64,000 nt of DNA from Enchytraeus crypticus (taxonomy: Eukaryota; Annelida; Clitellata; Enchytraeida; Enchytraeidae). Numbering within the stretch: position 1 is the first letter of the stretch; each line of letters opens with the position of its first letter. Under the pieces are notes generated by a model. The model was not told the DNA's origin. It saw nothing but the letters and a program-made list of their open reading frames with translations, and did no database searches. Below, piece by piece: positions 40,703 to 51,897 of the stretch. The stretch is from assembly GCA_905160935.1 (NCBI GenBank), contig CAJHZI010000186.1, positions 209,001-273,000 on the forward strand. The letters are read 5' to 3'. The translations under genes and the position numbers were made by a program.

Positions 40703-41753
40703 TTAAAGTCCATTGAGTCTAATGTGGATTTAAGGTTCATCATTATTGCATGTAATAAATTTTTCCTGTGTTCTGTCCGGGTTGCTGAAGAATAGACCAA
40801 CTATGGACTGCACATGTCGTAAATGCGACAAAGCACTAAGATCAAAATCAGCAACAGAAAGGCCATTCGGTTGGTGAGCGATTAGACTCCAGAAATTGCC
40901 ACAAAATGTTCTAAAATTTGGATTGGATGGTCTATTCGTATCCCAAGCCTAGTTAAACTGGGATTCAAGGGAAGGTGACGATAATGATGTGAATTGCATA
41001 TAATCAATTGAAGAAATAAATGAACAAGAAGCTAACATTTCTTAATCTAGCTACATATTGCAATAATGCAGTGTTTCAATCCATTAGATTACATCAACTG
41101 TGACAGTTCATATTACATCACCTTTGCTATTTGAGTAAGCATAGACACTTGAAACATGTGTATAGATTATATAATCGCAACTACCTAACAATAATAGTAT
41201 TATGATATAATATAATATTTTAAACTTCTATCACTGTTTCTATCAGTGATTCAATCACAGTTTCTATCAATGTTTCTATCATTGATTCTATCATTGATTC
41301 TATCATTGTTTCTATCATTGCTTCTCATTGCTTTTATCGTCGTTGCTTCTATCACAGTTTCTATCACTGTTTCTATCATTACTTCTATCATTGTTCCTAT
41401 CGTTGAATCTATCACAGAATTTTCCTTCAAGAGAAGAACTGATCTTATGACTTTAACCTGTAAACTCATAGCAATATTTAATAAAAACAATAACCGAAAC
41501 GGGCGAAAATAAAATTACACATTTACAGAGCATGGATTTATTAATGAGTATATATAGGCATGAAATTTACCCTCCTCACGTGTTCAGTGTGGGCCTGCTT
41601 GTAAATGATTCTATGTAGCGACGCTCTGGACTGCTTGGTCCATCTCTCTTTCATACTCATTCGTTCCACAATATGACCACCATGCATTTCAGACACGAGA
41701 AATACTACGATCACCAGTTGCGCAAGGAATGTTGCAGCATTAATGTTCACCAT
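35708..41753 (-). CDS. HPSE: Heparanase (GH79 endo-beta-glucuronidase), 5 coding exons
   Basis: Minus-strand exons 41571-41753, 39630-40439, 37636-37825, 36540-36899 and 35708-36120 join in phase (1956 nt, 651 residues). Residues 1-25 (ATFLAQLVIVVFLVSEMHG) form a signal peptide. An acidic, N-glycosylation-rich segment (about 62-150) is unlike vertebrate heparanase. FISFTLDFQVLTSKDP, LLKGLAPSILRIGGTSAAF and DWQLGNEPEYDN hold the proton donor Glu at about 315; PIWIGETSDAWNSGAP holds the nucleophile Glu at about 437; FLWLDKLGLAARMGVGVVMR and DYWLTLIYRQLVGPQVLDV complete the barrel, and LTAPDNDML with VVSRAAAAACL the C-terminal beta domain. The enzyme cuts heparan sulfate in lysosomes and matrix. 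The stretch matching the human 110-157 linker is missing (FFDAQTNHLDAAALQPKS runs straight on), so the two-chain maturation of the human enzyme may not apply. The first coding exon starts exactly at ATG after an acceptor, so a 5' non-coding exon must exist. Confidence 0.93.
36900..37635. other. Heparanase intron 3
   Basis: Two overlapping plus-strand frames (37028-37297 and 37159-37401) have no recognisable domain and lie antisense in the intron; I do not support them. Nothing else is seen. Confidence 0.35.
38015..38140 (-). repeat. tRNA-derived SINE, copy in heparanase intron 2
   Basis: GTCAGTTTCCTCACTTGAAA, GCGATGTCAGCGACGG and the inverted B box GATTTGAACCCC match the 26.04-kb copy in reverse. 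Confidence 0.75.
38620..38760 (+). repeat. Interspersed repeat D, copy 3
   Basis: Shares TGTCCATGACAACATCGAAC and AATCCGAGTAATCAGTC with the other two copies; the most diverged copy. Confidence 0.55.
39255..39440 (-). mobile_element. LINE C-terminal fragment
   Basis: GNRTVGRPKRIWKDCFE and VMQMDNNKNPRKIFNYEADG on the minus strand resemble the basic C-terminal tail of RTE/Jockey-like reverse transcriptase ORFs (R..GRPK.RW.D). Too short to place in a family. Confidence 0.5.
40521..40700 (+). repeat. Composite SINE-like repeat with (GA)n tail
   Basis: GCCTTTTGTGAAGGGATTAA, CTGTTGATC and GTGAAAGCAAACTATTAG match the composite repeat. It then reads CCATGGACCTGCCACTTTGC and a (GA)n run, like the RTE LINE end CATGGACCTGCCAGTAGGCA plus a simple-repeat tail. 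Confidence 0.65.
40762..40989 (+). repeat. GAT-tailed repeat, copy 3
   Basis: TGTTCTGTCCGGGTTGCTGA, GCCATTCGGTTGGTGAGCG and TCAAGGGAAGGTGACGATAA are shared with the other copies. Antisense in heparanase intron 1. Confidence 0.75.
41227..41415. repeat. Tandem TTTCTATCATTG/TTCTATCACAG array
   Basis: About fifteen 12-bp units with the core TCTATCATTG. Frames across it (VIETVIEAT-like on one strand) are repeat artefacts. Confidence 0.85.
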
Positions 41754-41954
41754 CTGAGCGAGACAGTTTAGAATATCCAGATATATTTTACAAACACAAT
41801 TTAAAGAAAATGTAACACTGTTCAACAATGATGAACTAACTACAGTACAAATTTCAAATTTAAAACTTCTCATAGAGTCTAGAAATAAGTTTTAAAAATT
41901 TACAAAATGTGTTGAAAGGTCTTATTAAAGATAGTACATAGTTGCATTCATTTG

Positions 41955-42745
41955 AAAGGGGATATGACATTGGGCAAGACACAATTTGGCTTTAGAAAAG
42001 GCTGCGGCAAAAGAGAGTCAATAGGTGCAAAGCGCGTCCTTTGTGAATGAAGCTTACAATATGGGAATGGTGTCTGTATGTTTTGTGAATTTTGAGGCCT
42101 TTGACAGGATTGACCGGTTATCGAATCTGAATATCTTGAAAGAATAGTAATTGACTGGAGATATAGAAGATCCAACAAGAATACTCAGAAGAAGGTGAAA
42201 TAGGATGTAGAGTAAGATGCGGTTGTAGAATTTCACTGCTGTTGTTTAACAGTTATGCAGAGGCAATGATCAAGGAAGTCATGGAAGACACTGAAGAAGG
42301 AATAAGAGTAGGACGTAAATTGTTGCGAGCTGTCAGATTTGCAAGTGATCGAGGATTGATAGCAGAAAGCGAGAATGGATTGCAGGAGATAATGAATAGA
42401 TTGAGACCCTGAACGATATGGCACTGCCGCACTGAAGTATGGTACTAAGAATATTAACTTCAAAAGACAAAGTGATGTGAGTATTAATTAGTATAGTAAA
42501 GTATTAGTATAGTATAGTATTTATAATTATAAATTAAATATCACTATAAGTGTAATAATCAATGAAGCAATAATTGGTACGAGATTGGAACAAGTATAGA
42601 ATTTTAAACACCTTTGTAACAGATGACGGGAAATGTGAGATATGTAGTATGATTGTACAAGCGAAGGAGGTCTTTGGTAACCGGAAAGAACTTTTTATAA
42701 AAAGCTTAAAGGAAACCACAAATATAAAGATAGGGAAAACTTACG
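41955..42745 (+). mobile_element. RTE-type LINE, reverse transcriptase region (copy C, dead)
   Basis: Fragments in order: QFGFRKGCGKRESIGA, VCFVNFEAFDRIDR, IGCRVRCGCRISLLLFNSYA, EAMIKEVMEDTEEGIRVG, AESENGLQEIMNRL and TDDGKCEI.S..VQAKEVFGNRKEL. This is the fingers-palm part of the RTE reverse transcriptase upstream of what copies A and B keep. The catalytic FADD-type motif is altered (RFASDRGL) and the frame is broken in several places. Confidence 0.8.
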
Positions 42746-43486
42746 TAGGAATATGAAACATGAACTACTATATGATCATCAAGGAAAGGGAAGGCTATAA
42801 TATATAAATGAACAATATTCAAGGCTAGGATGTGTTTAAATTTACACAAGTTCATGTAATTCTGCCTGATTATGAATCGTCAAAGCAAGGGAGAGCTATA
42901 TGTCACAAAATTAACAAAGTTATGCATAGGTTTGCCTTAAAGGTGCAAAATGAGCTTAGCGAGTACAATTCCTATTACTAAACTTAACTAAATCCAGGAG
43001 TTAAGTTAGAACGTAGGTGTCCCAGCAGCAAAGTACACAACAATATTGAGTCAGGATGCACAAATTAATGTTTGCTTGAGACCCACCATGCATATGTAAA
43101 ATGAAATTACACAAAAATGACAAAAGCTACAGGTGTGCACAAAGGAAAGCTCTGGTAGAAAACAACCTCAGAAAATATCTCAGAAAATTTTAAATATGTT
43201 AGATATGAACAAGATCAGATGCAATGGCAATTTAAGAGTTACAAGTTCGGAACAGCCTGTTTGCATAGATAAATTAGATAAATGGCATGCTAGGTTGAGC
43301 AGTAATTTTGACTTTTATTAAAGCTATTAAAATTAAACAAAACAAGTACTCCTGAAATGTTAAACGAGCTAATTAGAAACAATATGCAGATATGAAACAA
43401 AAGGCAAATGATTTAGACTCCAAGAAACATTGTGCCATTTGCATGCTACGGAGTTCCCGTTAGATTATGCGTAAGAGAGAACGCAC

Positions 43487-43489
<3 letters not shown>
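42746..43489. other. Between LINE copy C and the heparanase 5' exon, nothing recognised
   Basis: A 62-codon frame at 43133-43321 has no recognised domain. No repeat family seen. Confidence 0.35.
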
Positions 43490-43543
<54 letters not shown>

Positions 43544-43560
43544 AGAGAGAGAGAGAGAAA
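43490..43560. repeat. (GA)n tract
   Basis: GA repeat with a few interruptions, just downstream of the candidate heparanase 5' exon in the sense of transcription. GA tracts near promoters can bind GAGA-type factors; this is only a possibility here. Confidence 0.85.
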
Positions 43561-43586
43561 TATAAATAACGCACGAACAGGCTTAC

Positions 43587-43696
43587 CTTTTATTTGCCAA
43601 ATGCACAATCGACTTAACTGTCGCTTAGTTTCATCAGATCTCGGCGTAAATTAAAAGTGCAGTGACGAAAGAGGTCTTAGCATCCGCATATTTATA
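43587..43696 (-). promoter_or_regulatory. Candidate heparanase promoter and 5' non-coding exon
   Basis: The minus strand has TATAAATA at 43696-43689. About 100 bases downstream the sequence GGCAAATAAAAG is followed by GTAAGC, a good splice donor (exon end at 43587). The first coding exon of heparanase at 41753 begins with its ATG directly after CTCGCTCAG, so an upstream non-coding exon of this kind is needed. The link is inferred. Confidence 0.4.
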
Positions 43697-44007
43697 CTCA
43701 CAATGTCCCCACATAATGCGTGATTCATGTACCGTCATCACACGCTTAACATTTCTCTAATTAATAAACAAACAATCAGCTGATACATAAACAGTGGGTG
43801 TGTCCCTGGGCTTCCCGCAACTAATACTCGCCTAAATTTCTTATTAATAGTAGCTATAATCTAAACAATTAAAAAATTAAAAACATGCATTACAGTGAAA
43901 TGATCAACTATGTTGATATCCTTCACTTTTTGATATCACATAAATAAATATCATATAAATATTATTAATATAATAATTTTGGAACCAGGATAACGAGGTC
44001 CGAGAAT

Positions 44008-44399
44008 TATAGACCCTTTATAATCTGTAGCAGTAACTCTGTTCACACAATAAACAAAGCCTAGTGGGAGAGTGGGGAGGGGTGTGTGCTTCTATTGACG
44101 GCTGGCAATATTCTATATGTTCGAATATATTTAAGTATATCTTCATTTATTAACAGAATGGTATTTTAAATAATTGCAAAAAAAAATTATATTTAAATAT
44201 CTTGTCAAATGATGATAAACATATGTCTTAATGTACAGTTAATATATGTCTAGATAAAATATGTAGAGAGGATTATATTACATTGCAGTTGCCTTCCGCA
44301 AAACAATCAATTTTTTATTGCACAGTGGCGCCTGTCCAACGAACAAAATATTACATAAGGTGATTTTTCAAAGTAAACACCTTTTATAAAAGGTCTATA
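44008..44399. mobile_element. MITE family 1, copy 3
   Basis: TATAGACCCTTTATA at one end and TTATAAAAGGTCTATA at the other. CACAATAAACAAAGCCTAGT, GTGGGGAGGGG, TTCATTTATTAACAGAATGG and TTGCACAGTGGCGCC are shared with copy 1. No coding capacity. Confidence 0.8.
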
Positions 44400-45285
44400 G
44401 GTGGAAAAGGAGGAAAATATATTTCATTTCACAAAATTCACAGAGTAATCGTATATCAATGATGGTGTGACAAATAAAATAAAATTAGATTCAATTTAAT
44501 TAGATTCTATTAATTTTAATAGAAGTCTGCAAATCCTGTGATATTTTCAATACAAACACTAGGCAACGGAATATCAAAATACAACAATAATTAAGTTAGC
44601 ATCAAAGATATTTGATGCTAATTTAATCGGTATTAAAATTATATATAAGCATAACACAACGACCGCAAGTAGACTACATGTGAATGGTTAAAATGTACTT
44701 TTGAAAGGGTTTTATGTAATTGTTGGGTTCTCCAATCCTCTCTCCGTTATAAGAGTTTGGAAATGGAGTCGTGGGTTCGATTTTTCCAACTCTTCATGCT
44801 TCGGCGGTATTAACCTAGAGGATGCAAGGATCTCTTGCTCATGTAGCCAGTTAGAAGCTAAATCAATGAGACTGGAACTGCTATGAACAGAACTCATGTT
44901 TATTCGTTCAATGTATGATAATTTATAGTTTTTGTGTATTATTTGTGATTATCTCTATCAAATCTATATAAATTAGAATATTGAAACAAACACTAGTGAT
45001 TTCTTATTTTAAACAATTTATTAATAACAAAGAAACACGTTTAGCAATAGAACGAATTAAAACATTAAACATAAAGATAGAATAGAATATTAAACGAACA
45101 CTACACAACAATTAATAAAATGCTAAAAATAGGCGATAAATATAAAGTCAATCTACTTCTAATCAGTTAGCTAAATGTTTGTATTTGCAATTAAAATATA
45201 AAATAGAAATTGGGAGACGAGTTAGTGGCTTCAAGGCACTCCTCGCTTATATGATTTGATACTCTCCCTCTTTTCTTCTTTATTA
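44400..45285. other. Intergenic, nothing recognised
   Basis: A GTGGGTTCGATTTTTCC string at 44772 is only weakly B-box-like. No gene seen. Confidence 0.35.
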
Positions 45286-45289
45286 TGAC

Positions 45290-45930
45290 TGTTAACACGT
45301 GAGGTGTTATTTTACAATCGTTTAGCTGAGTCTGTGAAAGATACGCTTAACTAGAATAGGCAACTAGTAAATTGCGCTTTTCATAGATCTTAGGACCTGC
45401 TAAATCGCCTGACTGAGATCTAGAAGGATAACGCTTATCTACCGTGGACAACTAGAAAATTAGCGTTCTTCGTAGAACTTCAGTATTATTCTCTTCTGTC
45501 TTCTTTTCTTTCTTTCTTCTGACTATTAACACAAGAGGTGTTATTTTACAGTCGTTTAGCTGAATCTAAGGCAAAGACGCTTAACTAGACTCAGGCACTA
45601 GTAAATCGCGCTTTCCGTAGAATTCAGGATTGTAGTCGTTTAGCTGAATTCTATGAAAGAAACACCTATCTAGATTAGACACTAGAAAATTAGTGTTCTT
45701 CGTAGAAATTCGCTATTTCCTGATTCTGTCTTCCTCTTCAATCTTCCATCTTCCCTTCTTTCTTCTATCTTCACTCCTTTCTTCTATCTTCACTTCCTTC
45801 TTCTATCTTCACTGACAACACCAAGTGTTGTAATGCAGCTATTTCTACCTGAATTGACAAGGAAACGCTTTATCTAGATTCAACTCTAGTAATCGGCGTT
45901 TCTTGTACAATCAAGGATTTATACGTTGAA
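45290..45930. repeat. Tandem array of hairpin-forming units, about 5-6 copies
   Basis: Each unit of roughly 75-110 bp carries GAGGTGTTATTTTACA or a relative, CGTTTAGCTGAATCT, ACGCTTAACTAGA, a short gap, CTAGTAAATCGCGCTTT and CGTAGAATTCAG. Within a unit ACGCTTAACTAG and CTAGTAAATCGCG are imperfect inverted copies, so every unit can fold. A TTCTATCTTCACT pyrimidine run interrupts the last part. Units are diverged from one another. Confidence 0.7.
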
Positions 45931-46925
45931 TGAATTGAGATATTGAAATGGTGTCGTGACTAACCGACATATAGAGAGTTAGACGACAATTTCACACAAT
46001 ATCTGCACAATATCCCGTGAGGCACAATCGTTCTAATATAGATTTCGTATTTTTCGTGCTAACTATCACCGCCCTATAGAAGGTGTATAGTAGCAGTACT
46101 TCCTACGAATGCAGTCATAAATTCAAAAGTTTGTAAGAAATCTACTAGTTTATGTGTTTGTCGCAATAATTCATTAAGAATTATATTTAGACAAGTTCAG
46201 CTAGTAATTCAGTAGAAGCCAGAGTTCAGGAGTGAACTAAAATTCTATAGCTATGTTCTCTGGTAACATAGCATTGATCGAGGCCATGCTCAATCAGAAT
46301 GTATGAATACAAATCTCAATGCCAAAAGGTCAATTTAAACATCTAAATACAAATATGAGTGCAAGTAAAAACATATGGGTGAGAAATAAAATATGTAACA
46401 CATTTAGTTGCGCTACATTACAGTGAAACGTCAAATCATCTTTTATTCCCACTTTACTTAAAGATTAAATTACAAATTATATATCAGTTTACAATATACA
46501 ATTTATTAAAATATCTCTCAATGCACAACTAGCGATTTACAATAATACACATCTTGTCCATGGTACAGTTAAGAGCAATTTACAGTAATTTTTAATAGTA
46601 AATATAACTCGAGATTACTTGTTAAGTACTATAAATTGAAGCCACAACTTGTAATAGTTCAGCAAAAGATAAATATTCCCGCTCTCACAGAGCCAGCCAT
46701 GAACATTGAATAAAATTTTAATTTCCTAAATCACTTTAAATATATTACAAACTGAATAAAAAAATAGCGCTAGAATGGCTTCAATGTACATAAACCAGAT
46801 TTCTTATATAATTTTAAAAACATAAAAGAGCGGAATTACTTAATTACATAGTTATTTTCTTTTCTAGGTTTAATTTCCAATTTAAATTTTAATGCTAAGC
46901 TTAGTATACATATCACCGCATTAAG
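45931..46925. other. Intergenic, AT-rich; first half of a direct duplication
   Basis: About 75 bases from 46556 (CATGGTACAGTTAAGAGCAA onward, through ATAACTCGAGATTACTTG) recur nearly identically at 47073-47148. No gene seen. Confidence 0.45.
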
Positions 46926-46927
46926 AC

Positions 46928-46930
46928 ATA

Positions 46931-46965
<35 letters not shown>

Positions 46966-47142
46966 ATATATATATATATATACATATATTGGGCCTATAT
47001 ATATATATAGAGATAGCTATATAGCTATAATATATATATAATATATATATATATATAGATAACACAATTCTTGGCATGGTACAGTTAAGAGCAATTTACA
47101 GTAATTTAATAGTAAATATAACTCGAGAATACTTGTAAAGTG

Positions 47143-47180
<38 letters not shown>

Positions 47181-47210
47181 AGATTGTATATATATATATA
47201 TATATATATA
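46928..47210. repeat. (AAAT)n and (TA)n block with a 75-bp duplicate
   Basis: (AAAT)n at 46928-46967 passes into (TA)n, then into a near-copy of 46556-46632, then again (TA)n up to the end of the foldback element at 47211. Confidence 0.8.
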
Positions 47211-48041
47211 CACTGTGTTTTTTATAAATGATACTCCTAATTATTTTTACAATAAAGTCATGAGTTGACCGATGTTCTTGAAATTTACAGTACTTGACCA
47301 GCATCCAATTCTACAAAATCTAGAGAAATTCCGTTTGAGTATCTTTAATAACGTGAAAGTTATAGATTCGCGAATAGGAGTGGGGTCAGATATAAAATTT
47401 CCATTACTGGATTACGGGCGTGTTACATTTAGCGTAGATTATCTCTATAAAAATACTAGCTAACACGCAATATAAAATTTCTGCTAATGCTATTTTGAAG
47501 AGCAATCAATTCTTTTCAAAACGACGTAGAATACGTGCTGATATATTCTTAAATGACAAAGTTATTGACCTTTTTATGCATGCATTGCATGAAGAAAATA
47601 AAAGAAGTCTTTAACTGTGGCTCTAGAGGACGCCGCTGCCGTGGCTGCGGTGACGGCAGTTGTACCCAGACATGCAATGAAAAGCTCCATAACTTTATCA
47701 ATTAAGCACATATCAGCACGTATTTTATGGCATTTTGCAAAGAAGTTATGGCTCTTCAAAATAGCAGTAGCTGAAATTTCGTGACGTGTTCGCTATTATT
47801 TGTATAGAGATAATTTTACGCTGCATGTAACACGCCCGTAATCCTGTACTGGAAATTTCTTATCTGATCCCACTTCCATTCACAAACTAAAACTTTCACG
47901 TTATTATAGATATTCAAACGAAATTTCGCTATATTTCGTAGAATTGGCTACTGGTCAATTACTGTAAATTTCAAGAACATCGGTCCACTTCGTACGACTT
48001 TATTGTGAAAACAATTTGGGGTATCAGTTATAAAAAACACA

Positions 48042-48044
<3 letters not shown>
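47211..48044. mobile_element. Foldback MITE with CACTGTG ends
   Basis: The ends CACTGTGTTTTTTATAA and TTATAAAAAACACAGTG are inverted. The symmetry continues inward through TTCTTGAAATTTACAGTA, GATTACGGGCGTGTTACAT and TCAATAACTTTGTC-like blocks, so nearly the whole 834 bp is one long inverted repeat around a central GC-rich segment near 47620-47650. It is bordered by (TA)n on both sides, in keeping with TA target duplication. No frame. Confidence 0.85.
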
Positions 48045-48045
<1 letters not shown>

Positions 48046-48095
<50 letters not shown>

Positions 48096-48152
48096 TGTAT
48101 ATATACATGTATATATATATAAATATAGATAGATAGATAGATAGATAGATAG
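48046..48152. repeat. (TA)n and (GATA)n tracts
   Basis: TA repeat directly after the foldback element, then a GATA repeat at 48126-48152. Confidence 0.85.
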
Positions 48153-50403
48153 TTAAAAATTATAATGCGCTAAGCTTATATATATACTCGAGATGGGCAC
48201 TGCTAAATGTGCTTACTTTAAAGTTACTTCAAATGCCTTTCTATGACTTTAAAATGATCGATAGCTAAACTGCATGTTAGTGTGAATTCCAGTAGCCTAG
48301 TTTTTATGCCAAACACGTGCCTACTTAGATACAGTACACTGCCAATTACAATAATAATATAAAGTGTGCCAAATATTATCTGAGTCATAGCTGTGCAGTT
48401 GTGCCAAGCCGTACATGACCTCACATCTCTAGTGTCGAATTATCTAAAGTTGCAGATTTTGGCATGATTTAAAAACAATTTTCATTATATCTGTTGTCAG
48501 TTTAATTTTTTTAAATTAACTATTACATTTCCAAAGACGCTCTAAAGTTGTAGCCTAGTACTGTTAGAAACTTAGAACATACAAGTTTGCTGGCAGGTGT
48601 TTGTATTTTTTTACTTTCAAACAGATTCCTTTGTGGGAGCCCGTTGTTTACAAGAATAATACATGTATTTTGGAAATTAAATAAATACAAAATTTACTAG
48701 AAAACAAAATGCAAAGCTTGGTATCATTTGAAAAAAATACTGTTAAACTTAAATTATTCCGAAAAGAACTATCCATACTTGACGGTAGTTTGCTTAATTA
48801 ACCAGTCCTGCCATTTGTCCACAGGTCTACAAAGTACAATTAGTCCATATAGGCCTATAGTTATTTTTACTGCTAGTGAGCTTTGTTAAATTTTCTTATT
48901 ACATTTATGTTTCATTTTCAAATCATTCATTCTCTTAATTCGCAAGCTGTTTCATGGAAGCCTGCTAATTGGAGGAATAAATGGTGTGAATATTAAACAC
49001 ATGCAAATGTATCAAAGAACCTATTGACAGTTTTTAACTGCTATGTTTAGCATCATTTTAAGTACTGGAAAACCCGGTGTGTAAATTGTAACTTAGAAAG
49101 TAAGTAATTGGTTATCTGACCAAGAAGAAAAAAGTAATTTGTAATTAAATTACATTTTTCAAGTAGTTTGTAATTAAATTACATCGGAGTTTATAATTTG
49201 CCCACCTCTCATTTACTAGGCCTATCACTAACTCACTCAATTATCCTCCTCTCACTAACTTGTTCGCTTTAGGTGCACGTGAGTGAATGATTGAAATATT
49301 TCGTCTTAAAAATCGATTCAGCTTACTGTCTCACTACAAATGTGCAGACTAGCTTTTGACAATACTCGTAGTAGTAGCGGACCATCTTATATTTGTACTA
49401 CGTTTGTCTATTTAAATGCGTCGAATGCTACACACGAGTCAAATATTACTACATATATTTCAGTAGAGTAATATCTAAGATATAGAATATTAATAATTTT
49501 GTTTGAACTAAATTTATGAACTGATAAAACTTTTTGAGAAGCACCGCAATTACGATAAACATTTACGTGGCCGTACTCCTTCTTTTGAAATAATAGGGAT
49601 GGAGGTGACAGCGTATAGTGGAATTTACTTTAAAACCTCAACTTTCTCTGATCGCTAGAGAATTATTTTTAAATTGAATAAGTTTTTAAAAAAGCACTTG
49701 CTACTTTTTTCGTGCTCCTTTAACATAAATACCTAAGTAGGTCTTAATATCAATTAATTACTTATCAAATAGCAGACACACATGTATATTACGCTAACAA
49801 AACACATTTAATTATGCATATAAATAATTAAAGTCACTTATTAAAATTAAAATTAAACTTATTTTTCCATTTTAAAGTCATTGAAAATTATTAGTCATAC
49901 AATTATGAACGTAAATATCAGGCCAGCATAAGATGTTTAAGTATGCATATTAAAAATTAGAGCTTCTTGACAAAGTTAAAACTAAAATAAAAGCAACTAA
50001 TCCAGCTTGCTTTTAGAGTTTCCATTCTCTTATTAAATTCTCTTATAGGCTGATATTATACAACTTACACAAAAAAGGTATTTAATTCATACTATAAATT
50101 AAATACCGATCTTAAGGCAAAACGATATAACACAAACACAATAACAAAACAGTCACTAGAAATTTTGTAAACTTCGACAAACTGTCTGTTTTTGTGAATG
50201 ATGCATCAAACATGGGTTGATTTTACACTACTCTGGTGGAGCAGCCGTCAACTAAAATACGTGGTACGCCGATTCCGGGCACTTTGATAACTGGATCAAA
50301 GTTTTTGAGCGAATCAAGAGACTAGTTGTAATTGCTCACATTAGCATGATTGCATTAAATTTCACATAAGTCGAGCATCATAACGCCAACACCTGAACTA
50401 CAA
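48153..50403. other. Long intergenic stretch, nothing recognised
   Basis: About 2.2 kb of AT-rich DNA with no frame above 66 codons that looks coding and no shared repeat. It could hold 3' exons of the RRM-Tudor gene that I could not identify. Confidence 0.35.
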
Positions 50404-50408
50404 ATGTT

Positions 50409-50480
50409 ATACATGTATGCTACCAGTACCATGTATGCTACCAGTACCATGTATGCTACCAGTACCATGTATGCACCAGT
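50409..50480. repeat. 18-bp tandem repeat, 4 copies
   Basis: The unit is ATGTATGCTACCAGTACC, the last copy shortened. The frame reads MYATST repeated, but no gene is supported. Confidence 0.9.
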
Positions 50481-50674
50481 AGCAAGCTTTCACTTGCGAT
50501 TCGTGATGGGACGTGTTCGGCTGATTGAAAAGAGAAATCTCAGCTGGCACAATCAAAAATATGTAGTGAATGCGGACAGCCAAAACTGCAGACTTGTCTT
50601 TCATGAGAGATGAGGGAAGACTATTTTTGAAGTATTTTCTACATGGAGAAGGGCTACGACTGCATCATGATATA

Positions 50675-51436
50675 CAGACTGGGGCAAAAAAAAATAATCC
50701 CCTAGCGAAATCTCAATAACTTCAACAAAACTCAAAATATATTTTACAAAATTTTTGGAGCTTCTGCAGGAGGAATTTCTGCATATCGTCTGCAAATTTG
50801 ATGAAAATCTATTGAGCAGTAAAAAAATTACGGCGTTTCTACGAAAAAAGTGCCAAAATCAATTTTAACAAGGCTTTTTTAAACAAGTCTTAATAACTTG
50901 GACAAAACTCAAAATAGTTTTATAAAATTTTCGGGGCTTCTAGAGGAGGAATTTCTGCATATATCCTGCAAATTTGATGAAAATATATTCAGAGGTAACA
51001 AAAATACAGCATTTCTTCGGAAAAAATGTTTATATCAGTTTTATCAAGGCTTACTAAACAAAAGTACCGGAATTTTTTTCCAAACTTTAGGAATAATTTT
51101 AACAGAAGAACGAATTTTAAGCATCCTTTATTGGAGTAGCTAACAAGGTAGTGCAGGCTTATACTCCACCATTTAAGTAAAAGGCCCTATTCAGGGTCGT
51201 TATTTTCTTTAAAAAGGAACGACTGTCATATCAAAAGGCCTTGTTAAAATTGATTTTAGCACTTTTCTTGTTGAAATGCTGTAATTTCGTAATTACTGAA
51301 AATATTTTAACCAAATTTGCAGGATGTACGCAGAAATTCCTCCCCTAGAAACCCTGTAAATTTCGTAAATATATTTGGATTTTTCTGAAAGTTATTGAGA
51401 TTTCGCTAGGGGATTATTTTTTTATGCCCCAGTCTG
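50675..51436. mobile_element. Tc1/mariner-like MITE with TA target duplication
   Basis: The ends CAGACTGGGGCAAAAAAA and its inverted form (TTATGCCCCAGTCTG) extend into about 50 bp of inverted repeat (TAATCCCCTAGCGAAATCTC and its reverse), with TA outside on both sides. The left arm is repeated a second time in direct orientation (50.88-51.06 kb; GGAGGAATTTCTGCATAT occurs in both), so the element grew by an internal duplication. No transposase. Confidence 0.88.
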
Positions 51437-51654
51437 TACAGATATAGAGAAAATGAAGAGTTTTGATTGTAATTATAATTCAGTATGACTTAGCAATGTC
51501 ATAGATCCGCTGAACAAACTTCTGTCACACCATCCTGTACAAAAAGAAAATCAATGAACTGATAATTATACATAAAATAGCAGGACCGTTGTAATTTAAT
51601 CTGTCATTTAATCAATCAATTTAATCTAATCAATAATGCAATCATCAAAGTTCA

Positions 51655-51897
51655 TTAGTAATTATCAGGGAATCTACAATCTATTTGGGCCACTACATTT
51701 CCAGTAACTCCAGTAGACATTTCTATTAACATTCTGTACCTCTTTGCAGCATTTTCGGCGCTGGAGGGCTTTTTGCAATAGTCGTTATATCTGATCATAA
51801 TATTAATGGGAATTATGAATATAAAAATTACAATTAAAATTGCAATCGTTATCTGATGATCAAATGTCATCAGCACTGCATGAAATGAGTTTGTCAA
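51655..51897 (-). CDS. Possible small single-span membrane protein ORF
   Basis: 80 codons with one hydrophobic segment (ITIAILIVIFIFIIPINIMI), followed by a basic and then polar tail ending CRFPDNY. No family recognised and no splice context worked out; in AT-rich DNA such frames arise by chance. Confidence 0.2.
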   Translation of the reverse strand: MTNSFHAVLMTFDHQITIAILIVIFIFIIPINIMIRYNDYCKKPSSAENAAKRYRMLIEMSTGVTGNVVAQIDCRFPDNY

